Assembly: GCA_036652335.1 (NCBI GenBank)
Contig: JAVVWB010000006.1
Location: 1 to 64,000, forward strand
Source of the DNA: JAVVWB01 sp036652335
Lineage (GTDB): Bacteria > Synergistota > Synergistia > Synergistales > Synergistaceae
Direction of reading: 5' to 3'
Length of the DNA stretch: 64,000 nucleotides
The number at the start of each line of letters is the position of its first letter. Position 1 is the first letter of the stretch. The notes under the pieces are model-generated. The model was not told where the DNA came from and did no database searches. It saw nothing but the letters and a program-made list of their open reading frames with translations. Of the stretch, positions 7,985-16,265 are shown piece after piece. Made by a program: the position numbers and the translations under genes.

Positions 7985-9890
7985 GAGAAAAAAACTCCTG
8001 CGACTTGTACAACAGAGGTATGATGAAATAATTAAGAAGAGCAACAAGTAGGCAACCGATTATGAGGCCCAACCACCAACCATTAAAAACACGGGTTACA
8101 CTTAAAATTATTTCTGTATGAAAGTGACAGAATGTATTTATAGCAGAACAGAAGGCTAAAGAAGTTGCAATTCTTAAAACTTCTCTATATCGAGCAAGAT
8201 AATTCTTTCTAACTAAATACCAATAAATCACTAGCATAGGATAACCGACAACAAATTCTTTTGTACGAGGTCTAAGCGACATAACTCTTTCCATGAACTC
8301 CCTAAAGGCAAGCTCAACTGCTGGCACATTAGAAACATTATCACTACGTAAAGCCATTATAGCCAAAGCTAATAATGCAAATCCTAATAACATAAGCTCA
8401 CTCCACAAAGCAGGGCGTGCAATTATTTCAGATATAGATTCAGGATGAATTCTTCGTTTAAAGTCGTGGAATAACAATAAGATAGGCGGCAACAGTAGCG
8501 TCAACTTAACACCTGAAAAAGGTGTTAATCTCAAAGCCGACATAGAAGTCCCGTAGAAAGATGCAATAGAAAGCCCACCAGCAACAATTATAAAAAGGCT
8601 TACAGTTGCACCTTTTACTCTATTTTCATGTGACTGTAGGGCATATATCGTGGCAATCGTAGCAACAAATGCGCCTGTAATTCCACCCGCTAGTCTAGAG
8701 ACGATACCAACTTTGACTAATAGAATAGCAAGCAATAATGAAACGATAAGAACAGAAAAGAGTTGTCTAAATGAAGCACTTTCTTCTTCTTTTCCTCTAT
8801 ACTGAATAAGATAAGCCCATACAGAAAAAACCAAAGCAAGAGCAACTGCTACAGCTCCAAACAAGGTTGAATTCCAAAAGGGTAAAGGTTTAGGCCAAGC
8901 AAGATTATATCCACGATTTTCTACTTCTTTCTTTAAAAGTAGCGTGTCTTTTACAAAAGAAGCACTTCTATTCCCCATGTTTATATCGTATGGTCTAAGT
9001 AATACCATACGTATTGAACGTTCATGTACAGCTCTTATATATCTTTCTATAACCTGTATAGACGATATTTTCTTAGATAAAGTTTCATCTCTCGTAAGAC
9101 TATGCAAAGAAATTATTCCGTTTTTCATAGAAGACATAAACTGTGAAACTCCAACCTGTTTAACGAATTCCACTTGTATAAAAACAATGGATTTTTCCTT
9201 TAAAAGATTAACTAAAGGTAATGTTTGTGGATATCCAGGCATAACCATACCAGAAGGTAAAACGGCAACAATATTATTGTATTCTTCAAATAAGTAACGC
9301 CAAGACGAAGCAGTCTCTTCTCCATTAGACAAGTGACATGCACCTGGTCTAAAGACAGTTTTAATATTGTTTTTTACGCAGAAATCGAGGGCATTAAAAT
9401 CTGGCAATATTGCTGAGAATTTAAGTTGCTCAAGACTATCTGGCAAAACAAAGACTGTAAAGTTGCCTCTTTCAATAATATCTAAGTTTTTAAATTTTCT
9501 AGATAAAAATTGGGAAACTCTTTCCTTTAATTCGTTTTTACCTTTATTATCTATTACAATAACAGCTCTCTCCTCAGTTATTGGCAATTCCAACAAAGGG
9601 AACTGTGCTGACGAACCATATTTAATCGGTAGAGGATTAAAATCAGTAAGCTCCTCACCAGTGTATTCAGAGACAGCTACACCAGTAAAACCTATGTCAC
9701 TTAATTTTTTCCAATAATCAGGCAATGTCATCTTTTTGTCTATGGACAGAGAAACAAAGTCCTTATAGTCAACTATAAAAGCCACATTTTTATTCTTTTG
9801 TTCATTAATATATCTTGGAACTACACCTATAGTTGCTAAAACAAATACAATAAAAAAGATTAGATATGTTAAATTTTTTTGTTTAAGCAT
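7977..9890 (-). CDS. DUF5693 family multi-pass membrane protein
   Basis: 637 residues. A signal anchor (about 7-24) is followed by an extracytoplasmic region of roughly 320 residues (to about residue 335) and then about eight hydrophobic segments to the C terminus (for example around 340-360, 375-395, 400-415, 430-450 and 600-630). I recognise it as the DUF5693 type, which occurs beside csaB in other genomes; its activity is unknown. The soluble part has the feel of a polysaccharide-deacetylase-like or TIM-barrel domain (DFVSLSIDKKMTLPDYWKKL, AVSEYTGEEL), but I see no catalytic motif. It overlaps maf by 8 nt upstream and csaB by 8 nt downstream, so it most likely works with CsaB in pyruvylated-polymer handling. 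Confidence 0.75.
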   Translation of the reverse strand: MLKQKNLTYLIFFIVFVLATIGVVPRYINEQKNKNVAFIVDYKDFVSLSIDKKMTLPDYWKKLSDIGFTGVAVSEYTGEELTDFNPLPIKYGSSAQFPLLELPITEERAVIVIDNKGKNELKERVSQFLSRKFKNLDIIERGNFTVFVLPDSLEQLKFSAILPDFNALDFCVKNNIKTVFRPGACHLSNGEETASSWRYLFEEYNNIVAVLPSGMVMPGYPQTLPLVNLLKEKSIVFIQVEFVKQVGVSQFMSSMKNGIISLHSLTRDETLSKKISSIQVIERYIRAVHERSIRMVLLRPYDINMGNRSASFVKDTLLLKKEVENRGYNLAWPKPLPFWNSTLFGAVAVALALVFSVWAYLIQYRGKEEESASFRQLFSVLIVSLLLAILLVKVGIVSRLAGGITGAFVATIATIYALQSHENRVKGATVSLFIIVAGGLSIASFYGTSMSALRLTPFSGVKLTLLLPPILLLFHDFKRRIHPESISEIIARPALWSELMLLGFALLALAIMALRSDNVSNVPAVELAFREFMERVMSLRPRTKEFVVGYPMLVIYWYLVRKNYLARYREVLRIATSLAFCSAINTFCHFHTEIILSVTRVFNGWWLGLIIGCLLVALLNYFIIPLLYKSQEFFSRD

Positions 9891-10491
9891 TTCTTAAATT
9901 TCTCCTCCAATTATCGAAAAAAGAAAAACCAAGTTTTTCAAACATTTTTGCGACTTTGTTTATAGGCAATCCTACAACATTTGAGTAACACCCATCTATT
10001 TTTTCTACTAAGAGTGAGCCCTTACCTTGAACCGCATAGGCACCTGCTTTATCAAGACTCTCTCCTTGAGACACGTATGCTTCAATTTCTTTAGGACTCA
10101 ATTTACAAAATGATACATCAGTTTGCTCATAATCGAGTAAAATCTGTTTACTTGGGCTAATTACAGCAACACCTGTCAAAACAGAATGAACTCTTCCCTG
10201 TAACATCTTTATCATTCTAAGAGCATCATCATAGTCAATAGGCTTCTCTAAAATATTATTATCGCAAACAACAACCGTATCTGCAGCCAAAATCCATTTT
10301 CCACAATTTCGCTGTGCTACATTTTCTGCCTTCACCTTTGCTAGTGACATCACAAAAGTATGAGGTGCTTCACCATACCAAGTATCTTCAGCAACATCAG
10401 AAGGACAAACTTCAAACTCAACACCTATTGTTTCTAGTAAATCTTTCCTTCTAGGACTTGCAGAAGCTAAAATTATTTTCTCGCCATCCAT
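9883..10491 (-). CDS. maf: Maf-family nucleoside triphosphate pyrophosphatase
   Basis: 202 residues with the Maf signature LASASPRRKDLL at residues 8-19, the ILAADTVVVCDN strand carrying the catalytic aspartate, and DKAGAYAVQGKG. Maf proteins hydrolyse dTTP/UTP or modified nucleotides and delay septation when overproduced. The ATG lies inside the 3' end of the DUF4321 gene (19-nt overlap) and the stop overlaps the next gene, so it is translated in tandem with its neighbours. Confidence 0.93.
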   Translation of the reverse strand: MDGEKIILASASPRRKDLLETIGVEFEVCPSDVAEDTWYGEAPHTFVMSLAKVKAENVAQRNCGKWILAADTVVVCDNNILEKPIDYDDALRMIKMLQGRVHSVLTGVAVISPSKQILLDYEQTDVSFCKLSPKEIEAYVSQGESLDKAGAYAVQGKGSLLVEKIDGCYSNVVGLPINKVAKMFEKLGFSFFDNWRRNLRNA

Positions 10492-10724
10492 ATTCCAAAC
10501 ATCCCAAATATTATAGTCATTAAGTTGATATTAACCTTAATAAAAAACGAAAAACTTAGCAATATCCAATCAATTTTTTTTACATCAAATGACCAATCTA
10601 CAAAGTTGTAAAAATACCTTGAAACAATTGGGAAAGATTGAAGATATATACCTAGTGCTGTTCCTATCAACATACACAAAAATACAAATGAAATTCTTGT
10701 GATAGTTTTGTCTTTAATAGACAT
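10473..10724 (-). CDS. Small membrane protein, DUF4321-like
   Basis: 83 residues with two strongly hydrophobic helices (about 10-28 and 60-80) separated by a loop ending in WSFDVKKIDW, then a short charged tail WMARK. Size, topology and the position next to maf match the DUF4321 proteins of Firmicutes and Synergistota, though the assignment rests on pattern rather than a strong motif. ATG start 1 nt after the uppP stop. Function unknown. Confidence 0.65.
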   Translation of the reverse strand: MSIKDKTITRISFVFLCMLIGTALGIYLQSFPIVSRYFYNFVDWSFDVKKIDWILLSFSFFIKVNINLMTIIFGMFGIWMARK

Positions 10725-10725
10725 A

Positions 10726-11535
10726 CTAGGACCAGCCTCCTATATATGTATAGACAAATACTGCGCAACCTATACATAAGCAATATAAACCAAATATCCA
10801 CCATTTAGAGGAAATCACTATCTTTTTGAGTAAAAAAAGCGAAAACAATCCAGATAGGAAAGCTAGGAGAGCCCCCATGTACCATTGAGCTGGGAGAGAT
10901 GATATGAATATAGTCCATCCACCAACTTCAAAAGCTTGTATTAATGTAGCACCTAATATAGCCGGGATAGAAAGTAAGAACGAAAATCTAAAGGCTTCCT
11001 CTTTGTTAAGTCCTGAAAGTAAACCTGATATAATTGTCATTCCAGAACGAGAAACTCCTGGTAAAACAGCGATACCTTGAGCAATTCCTATCAATAATCC
11101 GTCCTGTGCTCTTACTCTTCCCAATCCAATTTTAATTTTTGTACTAGAAATCAATACAATTCCTGTAAAGATTAAACCCAGCGATACCATTAGAGAATTC
11201 TGACTAGCAATTTCTGCAAATCCCTTCAAGAATATCCCTATGACTCCTGTTATTAGAGTTCCACAAATTACAGCCCAACCAACTCTCCACCCTGTACTTT
11301 TTCTATAGGTTGGTTTAAAAAGTCCAGAAAACCATTCTTTTAATAAGAGTACTATATCAGTAAAGAAGAAAACGAAAGTTGCTAATGTCGTTGCTACGTG
11401 TAACACCAAATCATACGAAAGTGGAGGAAGATCGATATTCAGAAAGATTTGCGCTAAAGCCAAGTGACCAGAGCTACTAACAGGTAAAAATTCTGTTACG
11501 CCTTGAATTAACCCTAAAAATAAGATGTTATTCAT
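10726..11535 (-). CDS. uppP: Undecaprenyl-diphosphate phosphatase UppP (BacA)
   Basis: 269-residue polytopic membrane enzyme with both family signatures: GVTEFLPVSSSGHL near residue 13 (catalytic Glu) and PGVSRSGMTI around residue 160. It dephosphorylates undecaprenyl diphosphate to recycle the lipid carrier used for peptidoglycan and wall polymers, fitting the envelope theme of the operon. Its ATG overlaps the preceding stop (TAATG). Confidence 0.95.
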   Translation of the reverse strand: MNNILFLGLIQGVTEFLPVSSSGHLALAQIFLNIDLPPLSYDLVLHVATTLATFVFFFTDIVLLLKEWFSGLFKPTYRKSTGWRVGWAVICGTLITGVIGIFLKGFAEIASQNSLMVSLGLIFTGIVLISSTKIKIGLGRVRAQDGLLIGIAQGIAVLPGVSRSGMTIISGLLSGLNKEEAFRFSFLLSIPAILGATLIQAFEVGGWTIFISSLPAQWYMGALLAFLSGLFSLFLLKKIVISSKWWIFGLYCLCIGCAVFVYTYIGGWS

Positions 11536-13193
11536 TACGCATCAACCTCCACTTCTGTTTTCTTTTTCTTAGAAGAAACTCCATTATTGTGCATTCTTTC
11601 AATATCAAAAGCAACCATTGCCAGGTTATTGGCATGGTCACCAACTCTTTCAAGATTACTAAGAATATCTATAAAGTTAACACCAGCTCCTGCCACACAT
11701 GAACCAGCATTTAGTCTCTCAATATGTTTTGCTCTAAGATCCTTTTCCATTTTATCTACTTTCTTTTCTAATACGATAACTTCATTAGCATAATTGGGAT
11801 TCTCTTCTTCCACAGCAGATATACTCTTTTTCAAAGAAAGAAGAACTGTATCAAACATTTCTTCGCACTCAGAAAGAGCTTGTGTAGAAAATTTTAGATT
11901 ATTATCAGCAAGGAATTGAGAAACTTCAATTAAGTTTGTTGCGTGGTCTCCGATTCTTTCAACATCTCCTACAGCATTGGTACAAGAGTTAAGCAAAATA
12001 GACAAATCCTTTGACAGTCCAGTCTGCCCAAGTTCAGCAGTGTAGTGAATTATGTCTTTTGTTAGCTCATTTACATTATTTTCGGTTCTATAAACAGAAT
12101 CAATTATTTTTTCGTTACCATTTACCAGGATATCTTTACATGATTCAATCATCCTTAAGGACATGTAACTGAGACGAATCAGTTCCATCTTTACAGCATC
12201 AACTGCTGCTGCAGGAGAAATGGCTATCAATGATGCATTTAAGTATTTTGCACCTAAAACTTCCTGATTTTCATCATCTGGTAAAATTTTCCTTATAAAT
12301 TTAGAGTAGGGCAAAACAAAGGGAAGAAACATAAGTGCAACAACCACGTTAAAGATTGTATGGGCGTTAGCTACCTGTCTTGAGATATTATTTGAAGTCA
12401 TAAGAATGAGATCTGTATAGAAAGGCAAGCACATAAAGAGAAGTAGGCTTCCTATAATCTTAATCATTACGTGGGAAAGAGCTGCTTGTTTTGCAGACCT
12501 ATTTCCTCCTAGAGAAGCTATTACAGCCGTTATTGTCGTACCTATATTATCTCCAAATATTACCGCAATAGCTGTTTCTAAGGGGATAACACCTTGTGCT
12601 GCTACAGCCATTGTTAAACCTACAGTTGCAGAGCTAGATTGAACTAATAGTGTAATAGCAAGTCCGGAGAGAAAAGCTAAAAACAAGTGGTCTCCGAATG
12701 CAACCAATAGGTCGGGACGCTCTTTTAGAAAAGACATTGGGCCTTGCATCATTTCCATCCCGATAAATAAAAGGCCAAAACCAACGAGTCCTACACCTAT
12801 CTGCTTATTCCTTTTCTTACGGCACAGAATACAAATTGCAGAGCCTACAACTGCACATAAATATGCAGCATCAGTTATCTTGAAAGCTATTAACTGAGCC
12901 GTTACTGTCGTACCAATATTCGCACCAAGTATTACACCTATTGCCTGAACTAACGTCATAAAGCCTGCATCAACAAAACTAACAACCATAACAGTTGTAG
13001 CACTACTACTCTGCAAAATACTAGTAACCACCGTACCAACAAGCAAACCTTTTATTGGCGTACTTGTAAGCGAACCGATTAATTTTCTTAATCTATCTCC
13101 GGCAATTGCTTGTAAGGCATCTCCCATAATTATAATTCCGTATACCAACACTGCGATACCTGCAAAGATCTGAACCACAGAACTAAAAGACAT
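11535..13193 (-). CDS. Na/Pi cotransporter family protein with PhoU-like tail
   Basis: About 552 residues: an N-terminal transporter region of two inverted repeats carrying the QSSSATT/QSSSAT motifs (near residues 62 and 184) of the NptA/Na-Pi family, then from about residue 330 a cytoplasmic helical pair of PhoU-like repeats (VYRTENNVNELTKDI; DVERIGDHATNLIEVS; NLERVGDHANNLAMVA). It probably imports phosphate with sodium. ATG 13193 is preferred over a TTG one codon upstream because AGGAGG lies 8 nt before it. First gene of the envelope run; 78 nt separate it from RNase J. Confidence 0.9.
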   Translation of the reverse strand: MSFSSVVQIFAGIAVLVYGIIIMGDALQAIAGDRLRKLIGSLTSTPIKGLLVGTVVTSILQSSSATTVMVVSFVDAGFMTLVQAIGVILGANIGTTVTAQLIAFKITDAAYLCAVVGSAICILCRKKRNKQIGVGLVGFGLLFIGMEMMQGPMSFLKERPDLLVAFGDHLFLAFLSGLAITLLVQSSSATVGLTMAVAAQGVIPLETAIAVIFGDNIGTTITAVIASLGGNRSAKQAALSHVMIKIIGSLLLFMCLPFYTDLILMTSNNISRQVANAHTIFNVVVALMFLPFVLPYSKFIRKILPDDENQEVLGAKYLNASLIAISPAAAVDAVKMELIRLSYMSLRMIESCKDILVNGNEKIIDSVYRTENNVNELTKDIIHYTAELGQTGLSKDLSILLNSCTNAVGDVERIGDHATNLIEVSQFLADNNLKFSTQALSECEEMFDTVLLSLKKSISAVEEENPNYANEVIVLEKKVDKMEKDLRAKHIERLNAGSCVAGAGVNFIDILSNLERVGDHANNLAMVAFDIERMHNNGVSSKKKKTEVEVDA

Positions 13194-13271
13194 CAAGCGT
13201 TCCTCCTATCAACAATACATAACTCAAAATTAGCCAAAAATAGAATTTCTTGTTTTTATATAATTACGATT

Positions 13272-14990
13272 TTAATAGACGTCTAATTTGGTTATAAGCG
13301 GAACAATTGTTGGATAATTTCTTGTGGTCTTTCCAAAAACAGATCGAACCCTTTTTCGAATTTCTGTAGCCAACAATTCTTGTCTCGCACCTGGTGTCCT
13401 CGCAAATTGCTCAAGTGCCCCAATTACAGCCTTTTCCAACTCTATTAAATTGTTTTCATCTTCTGAAGAAAACACACTACCCCTTGTTTGTATTTGAACA
13501 GGTGACAACAAATTATATCTTGCATCTATTGTTAAAGATGCGACAACCAGACCGTTTTCAGACAATTCCTTTCTTTCTCGTAAAACACTGCTTTCAACGC
13601 CCCCTAAAGCGACTCCATCTATCAAAACAGCGCCAGACGGGACCCTTTCTGCAATAGTAGCACTCGTTTTCGACTTAAATCTTAGAACGTCACCATTCTG
13701 GAGGATAAAAACATTCTTAGGTACAACACCTAATTCTTTCGCAAGTTGTGCATGCCTAATTAAGTGTCTATATTCACCATGAATAGGAACAAAAAACTTA
13801 GGCTTTATAAGACTCAGCATCATCGTAAGTTCATCTCTTGAAGCGTGTCCTGATACATGAATTTTTTCTTCTCTTTCATATATCACTTCACAACCACAGG
13901 AAAAGAGCCTGTTAATTGTATGACTTACAAGCTTCTCATTACCTGGTATGGGTGTAGCAGAAATAATTACCAGATCTTTGTGTCTCAATTTAATTGTTCT
14001 GTGAGATTCTCTACTCATCATCACAAGACCAGAAAAAGGTTCTCCTTGACTTCCTGTAGTCAAAACGACAATCCTATTATCCTGCAATAGATCAGCTTCT
14101 TGTGGTGTTATTAACATTCCTTCTGGCACATCTACATACCCTAGTTTCTGTGCCAATTCCATATTAGCCAACATACTACGCCCGACAAGAACAATTTTTC
14201 TGTTAAACCGCGAAGCAACATTAACAACTTGCTGTGCCCTATGCAAATTACTTGCAAATGTAGCAATAATTATTCTTTTATCTTTATGAAGTCTAAAAAG
14301 CCTTTCAAAAGTTTGACCTACTGTCCTCTCTGAAGGTGTCATTCCACTTCGCTCAACATTTGTAGAATCAGACATCATGAGCAAAACGCCCTCTTTGGCT
14401 AATTCAGAAAAAACGCTAAAGTCAGTTGTAACGCCATCTATCGGTGTAAAGTCTAACTTAAAATCACCAGTATGGAGTATCACACCCAAAGGTGTTTTTA
14501 TTGCTAGTGCAAAAGAATCAGGTATTGAGTGACAAACAGGGATAAAACGCACAACAAAACTGCCGGCTTCTACTTCCTCGCCTGCAGATATACACCTAAA
14601 ATCAGGTTCATATATTATACTTGCATCCTGCATTTTATTTTCTATTAATCCCTTTGTTAACATTGAACAATAGACAGGAACACGTAATTTTGGTAAAAAG
14701 AACGGCAATGCACCAATATGGTCCTCGTGACCATGTGTAATAAAAATAGCTTTGATTTTCGATTTATTCTCAATAAGATATTCAATGTCTGGTATTACAA
14801 AATCAATTCCCAACATATCGTCTTCAGGGAATTTTAGTCCGCAATCGACAATAATAATATCGTCGTTGTATTTAAAAACATTTAAGTTTTTACCTATCTC
14901 CCCCATACCACCCAATGGTATAATACTGAGTTCTGAAGATGAGAATGGTTTCGTTTTACGTTTATATTTTTTTTTCTTCAATTCCACCAT
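13272..14990 (-). CDS. rnj: Ribonuclease J
   Basis: 572 residues: metallo-beta-lactamase core with ITHGHEDHIGALP (zinc ligands) and HTGDFKLD, a beta-CASP domain (MSDSTNVERSG, VLTTGSQGEP, VSGHASRDEL, FFVPIHGEYRHL) and a C-terminal domain. RNase J is a 5'-3' exonuclease and endonuclease that matures rRNA and degrades mRNA in Firmicutes-like RNA metabolism. GGAGG is 8 nt before the ATG. Probably monocistronic: 128 nt of AT-rich leader upstream separate it from the plus-strand tRNA promoter, in which I find no convincing promoter for this gene. An RNase E/G homologue is also present near 39 kb. Confidence 0.95.
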   Translation of the reverse strand: MVELKKKKYKRKTKPFSSSELSIIPLGGMGEIGKNLNVFKYNDDIIIVDCGLKFPEDDMLGIDFVIPDIEYLIENKSKIKAIFITHGHEDHIGALPFFLPKLRVPVYCSMLTKGLIENKMQDASIIYEPDFRCISAGEEVEAGSFVVRFIPVCHSIPDSFALAIKTPLGVILHTGDFKLDFTPIDGVTTDFSVFSELAKEGVLLMMSDSTNVERSGMTPSERTVGQTFERLFRLHKDKRIIIATFASNLHRAQQVVNVASRFNRKIVLVGRSMLANMELAQKLGYVDVPEGMLITPQEADLLQDNRIVVLTTGSQGEPFSGLVMMSRESHRTIKLRHKDLVIISATPIPGNEKLVSHTINRLFSCGCEVIYEREEKIHVSGHASRDELTMMLSLIKPKFFVPIHGEYRHLIRHAQLAKELGVVPKNVFILQNGDVLRFKSKTSATIAERVPSGAVLIDGVALGGVESSVLRERKELSENGLVVASLTIDARYNLLSPVQIQTRGSVFSSEDENNLIELEKAVIGALEQFARTPGARQELLATEIRKRVRSVFGKTTRNYPTIVPLITKLDVY

Positions 14991-15118
14991 TAAACCAACC
15001 TCCTCCCAAGCTAATATAGTATCACCTAATAGACTACATATCCATACCTTTATTCAATTTTTATATGATATTCACAAAGATTTTTTTTTAACCTTAAAAA
15101 AGTTTTTTCTCAAATAAC

Positions 15119-15146
15119 TTGACAATCGAATAAAATCATTTATAAT
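15119..15146 (+). promoter_or_regulatory. tRNA-Gln/tRNA-Glu promoter
   Basis: TTGACA (15119-15124) and TATAAT (15141-15146) with a 16-nt spacer, 35 nt upstream of tRNA-Gln. Both hexamers are perfect, and the architecture is the same as that of the tRNA-Val promoter. Confidence 0.88.
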
Positions 15147-15181
15147 CTTCTCTTGTCATGTTAATGATTTACAGGCAATAT

Positions 15182-15255
15182 TGGGGTATGGTGCAACGGC
15201 AGCACGCCTGACTCTGGATCAGGTAATCTAGGTTCGAATCCTGGTACCCCAGCCA
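15182..15255 (+). tRNA. tRNA-Gln(CTG)
   Basis: Acceptor TGGGGTA pairs with TACCCCA; anticodon stem CCTGA/TCAGG encloses loop CTCTGGA with anticodon CTG; T loop TTCGAAT. Discriminator G and CCA are encoded (15252-15255). First of two tRNAs in a plus-strand unit. Confidence 0.96.
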
Positions 15256-15263
15256 TTTTTTAT

Positions 15264-15339
15264 GGTCCCTTCGTCTAGGGGTCCAGGACGTCGGGTTCTC
15301 AGCCCGTTAACAGGGGTTCGAATCCCCTAGGGACTGCCA
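15264..15339 (+). tRNA. tRNA-Glu(CTC)
   Basis: Acceptor GGTCCCT pairs with AGGGACT, T arm AGGGG-TTCGAAT-CCCCT, discriminator G and encoded CCA. The loop TTCTCAG gives anticodon CTC. The outermost anticodon-stem pair is T-T (15291/15307), leaving four Watson-Crick pairs. Follows tRNA-Gln after 8 nt. Confidence 0.94.
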
Positions 15340-15353
15340 TTTAAAATATTAAA

Positions 15354-15381
15354 AGAGAGCAAATAATTGCTCTCTTTTTTT
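15354..15381 (+). terminator. Rho-independent terminator of the tRNA-Gln/Glu unit
   Basis: AGAGAGCAA (15354-15362) pairs perfectly with TTGCTCTCT (15367-15375) around a 4-nt loop and is followed by a run of T. It also faces the 3' end of the minus-strand mscS gene and may act in both directions. Confidence 0.85.
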
Positions 15382-15389
15382 GTATATTC

Positions 15390-16238
15390 TTATATATTTT
15401 TTAAGAAAATTCTTTGACCTGCGAAATGAATATTTTCTTTTGCAAACAGCTCTTTTATCTTCGTCCTAAATTCTCTCTCAACAACCCATTGTTTACCAGG
15501 TTCAGTCTTAATCTTAACAATAATATCAACTGAGTTCAAGGTTAATTCATTTATTGAATATACTTGTGGGTCATCCATTATGAAAGTATTAACCTCTTCT
15601 CTCATAGCTTTTACAATGTTTTTTACAATAGTATCTACTTTAGTAATATCTGTTTCATACGAAAGAGACATCTTGATTACAGCAAAAGCCCATTTTTTTG
15701 TAGAATTTTTTACCGTTTGAATTTGTCCATTAGGTATAAAGACAAGACTTCCGTTAGTGTCCCGTAGTTTCGTGGACCTCAGTGTAAAGCCCTCTACCTC
15801 ACCTGAGTAATTGGCTATTTCAATCCAGTCACCAATATTGAATTGGTTTTCAACTAAAATTATTGCTCCATTTATATAGTCTTTAATTAAATTTTGTGCG
15901 GCAAAAGAAAGCCCTAAGCCAACCATCCCTACCCCAGCAAAAAAAGATTTTACACTTACACCTAAGGCCTCAAATAGCAGGGGAATCATAATTGTTGCCA
16001 ACAAGACCCTAACTGTTTGAATAAGGAATAACCTCATAGTTGATAATCTTTTTATAATCTTTATGTTATCTTCAACAGCAAAACCAACATTTTCTTCCGC
16101 GAAAACAAATAATCTTTTTAACGATTTTGTGATAAATCTGTCTAAGATAAACCATAAGAACAATATAAATACTATAGAGATCAATGATTTTAAATCCTTA
16201 GCAGTCATAAGTGCTTCAAGTTTCTTTAAATACAGCAA
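15390..16238 (-). CDS. Mechanosensitive ion channel, MscS family
   Basis: About 282 residues: N-terminal TM helices (about 15-35 and 68-90), the pore helix GVGMVGLGLSFAAQNLIKDYINGAI around residues 100-125, then the beta domain (VENQFNIGDWIEI, GEVEGFTLRSTKLRDTNG, FIPNG) and the C-terminal alpha/beta part. It should release osmolytes under hypo-osmotic shock. The ATG at 16244 sits only 1 nt after AGGAGG, so I prefer the TTG at 16238, which has a 7-nt spacer; both are in frame. Close behind clpC (27 nt) and possibly read through from it. Confidence 0.9.
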   Translation of the reverse strand: MLYLKKLEALMTAKDLKSLISIVFILFLWFILDRFITKSLKRLFVFAEENVGFAVEDNIKIIKRLSTMRLFLIQTVRVLLATIMIPLLFEALGVSVKSFFAGVGMVGLGLSFAAQNLIKDYINGAIILVENQFNIGDWIEIANYSGEVEGFTLRSTKLRDTNGSLVFIPNGQIQTVKNSTKKWAFAVIKMSLSYETDITKVDTIVKNIVKAMREEVNTFIMDDPQVYSINELTLNSVDIIVKIKTEPGKQWVVEREFRTKIKELFAKENIHFAGQRIFLKNI

Positions 16239-16265
16239 CAGCATACCTCCTATACAAAATACATT

